DNA of 64,000 nucleotides from Companilactobacillus metriopterae. Its GTDB lineage: Bacteria > Bacillota > Bacilli > Lactobacillales > Lactobacillaceae. Position numbers and translations under genes: made by a program. Every line of letters starts with the position of its first letter. Position 1 is the stretch's first letter. The notes below the pieces were generated by a model. It was not told where the DNA came from and did not search any database. It saw nothing but the letters and a program-made list of their open reading frames with translations. Below, in pieces: positions 62,814 through 64,000 of this stretch. The stretch spans positions 155,922 through 219,921 of the forward strand of contig NZ_RSTD01000003.1 of the NCBI RefSeq assembly GCF_004117915.1, written 5' to 3'.

Positions 62814-64000
62814 ATGAAAAAATCTATTACTTATGCAGGTGTTGCTACAGCTGCACTTATCGCAATCGCACCATCTGTACAACCTGTAATGAATGCATTA
62901 CCATCACAAGTACAAACAGCCAAAGCTACATTTGATCCTGCTACACAGGAAGATGCTTACAATGCTTTTGATGCAACATGGAAAAATTATAACAATGCTA
63001 CACAAGCAGACTTTGCTTACGGTGCAACATTTGCACTATTAGAAACAAACAACCGTTTGACATACTCAGGTGACTGGGCAGCTAACGGAATTGTTAAACC
63101 ATTGCATCCACAATATCAATCAGTTACAAATGACGTTGATGTTGTTGCACAATTGAACGAAATCGTATTCCTAGTTGTTCCTCCTGTTGGAATGACATCA
63201 TCAGAATGGCAAAATGAAATGTTTGCTGCTGCTGAACATGGTGGACAAGTAGAATACCGTATCGTTGGTTACGCAATGCAAACAATTAAAGACCACGCTC
63301 TATGGTCAAACCAACAAATCGTAAATACATTCCCAGCTTACAAGCTAAATGGTCACTCATTAGACAAAACTGTTTATGCTAAGACTGCATCTACACAACA
63401 AGTATCACACGCACTAAACATTAACTACGCTACACCAGTTGATGGTTATGTGGGTCAATCAAAGAGTGACTTCTACATGAATGGTCTTTACCCACTAACA
63501 ATCAAGAATAACTTGGGTGAAACAGTTACACCTCAAGATGTTACTTCAACATTCTACAAAGGTACTGATATCTTAGGTACAACTCTAGACGCATCAACAT
63601 TACCAACTGCTGGAGTAGTTACACAAAAGATGACAATCAAGTTCAACCGTAACGAGTACTCAGCACTATTGAATGATATGGATCAAATCACAATCAATGG
63701 TCAAGAATATTCAGGTGGACTACTATCAAAAGTTTGGGATAAGATTAATAATACAGTTACAGTAACTCGTCAAATTAATGTTACTTTAGATAACTTTACA
63801 GATACTAAGATTGATGACATCGTTGATACACCAATCGTTAACCTATCAAATAACACAATCGTTACTCACGTATACGATGCAAATGGTAAGCTAGTTGCTA
63901 ACCGTGCATTGGCACAAGGTACTGGTTGGAAGACAGATACAAAACGCGTAAACAACGCAACTGGTCAAGTATATTATCGTGTTGCTACAGGTGAATATGT
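62814..64000 (+). CDS. S-layer-type SLAP-domain protein (3' truncated by window)
   Basis: 395 codons are visible and the frame is still open at the window end. The protein has a signal peptide (1 to about 39, cleavage after a Lys-Ala, QTAKA-TFD), a long beta-rich region with Asn/Thr/Asp-rich repeats, and, from about residue 350, the classic SLAP pattern HVYDANGKLVANR... GWKTDTKRV... YYRVATGEYV, which anchors lactobacillar S-layer proteins to the wall. Codon use is that of an abundant protein and GGGGGA precedes the ATG. It may be the S-layer protein itself or an S-layer-associated protein. Confidence 0.85.
   Translation, partial: MKKSITYAGVATAALIAIAPSVQPVMNALPSQVQTAKATFDPATQEDAYNAFDATWKNYNNATQADFAYGATFALLETNNRLTYSGDWAANGIVKPLHPQYQSVTNDVDVVAQLNEIVFLVVPPVGMTSSEWQNEMFAAAEHGGQVEYRIVGYAMQTIKDHALWSNQQIVNTFPAYKLNGHSLDKTVYAKTASTQQVSHALNINYATPVDGYVGQSKSDFYMNGLYPLTIKNNLGETVTPQDVTSTFYKGTDILGTTLDASTLPTAGVVTQKMTIKFNRNEYSALLNDMDQITINGQEYSGGLLSKVWDKINNTVTVTRQINVTLDNFTDTKIDDIVDTPIVNLSNNTIVTHVYDANGKLVANRALAQGTGWKTDTKRVNNATGQVYYRVATGEY

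Noticed and set aside
1..64000. tRNA, rRNA, riboswitch, T-box, CRISPR array or insertion sequence
   Set aside because: No cloverleaf or rRNA signature, no regularly spaced direct repeats, no transposase frame and no T-box or riboswitch core were recognised by eye; a covariance-model search could still find one.

Overview
The window comes from a low-GC, Gram-positive lactic acid bacterium of the Lactobacillaceae, most likely Companilactobacillus or a close relative. The reasons are the AT-rich sequence, strong AGGAGG ribosome sites, the phosphoketolase and pyruvate oxidase pair with CcpA (cre) sites, a D-aspartate ligase/AsnH-type cross-bridge pair, agmatine catabolism, and several proteins with lactobacillar SLAP (S-layer wall-anchoring) domains. 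The genus is an inference. No rRNA, tRNA, insertion sequence or CRISPR array was seen. Genes run off both ends: an agmatine/putrescine antiporter on the left and an S-layer-type protein on the right.

Layout. 1-4.2 kb: agmatine catabolism (antiporter, agmatine deiminase, a second deiminase lacking the catalytic His, RpiR regulator). 4.2-7.5 kb: lactococcin-972-type bacteriocin with DUF1430-type membrane protein and ABC ATPase. 8.7-11.7 kb: an accessory cassette with a LexA-box-controlled ImmA-type protease, an XRE repressor with a perfect operator, and an operon for a holin-like protein, a SLAP-like protein and a lipase-like hydrolase, the last two without signal peptides. 11.7-13.5 kb: membrane proteins. 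13.6-17.8 kb: ABC exporter plus DesK/NarL-type two-component system. 17.8-29.4 kb: SDR, EIIA-Glc, two MFS transporters, two flavoproteins, sirtuin, aldo/keto reductase, Fur-family regulator and two VIT-type metal transporters with a Fur-type box. 29.5-36 kb: secreted alpha/beta hydrolases, a SLAP protein, Dyp peroxidase and choloylglycine hydrolase. 36.2-37 kb: a GIY-YIG-like protein, then about 760 bases without a gene that may hold an ncRNA. 37.8-41 kb: GntR regulator and phosphoketolase with matching operators. 41-47 kb: phosphatase, divergent glycerate-kinase-like protein, Usp, Tag, ABC transporter and acetyltransferase. 47-55.4 kb: metallophosphoesterase, AsnB/AsnH-type enzyme, D-Asp-ligase-like enzyme, Usp, PepO and YitV-like hydrolase. 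55.4-58.6 kb: MenE, MenB and a MenI-like thioesterase. 58.8-62.1 kb: pyruvate oxidase and an amino-acid permease. 62.2-64 kb: two homologous mini-peptide genes and an S-layer-type gene.

Most striking. (1) The 8.7-11.7 kb cassette reads as a two-step SOS switch: a LexA box on the protease promoter, then an XRE operator on the promoter of a possible release module. (2) Two tiny genes at 62221-62307 and 62446-62544 encode related 28- and 32-residue hydrophobic peptides. (3) There is a lactococcin-972-type locus with a Cys-containing precursor. (4) The second agmatine deiminase has His216 replaced by Asp. (5) A GntR operator is shared by the regulator and phosphoketolase genes. All functional statements are from sequence reading and family knowledge; no database search was run.
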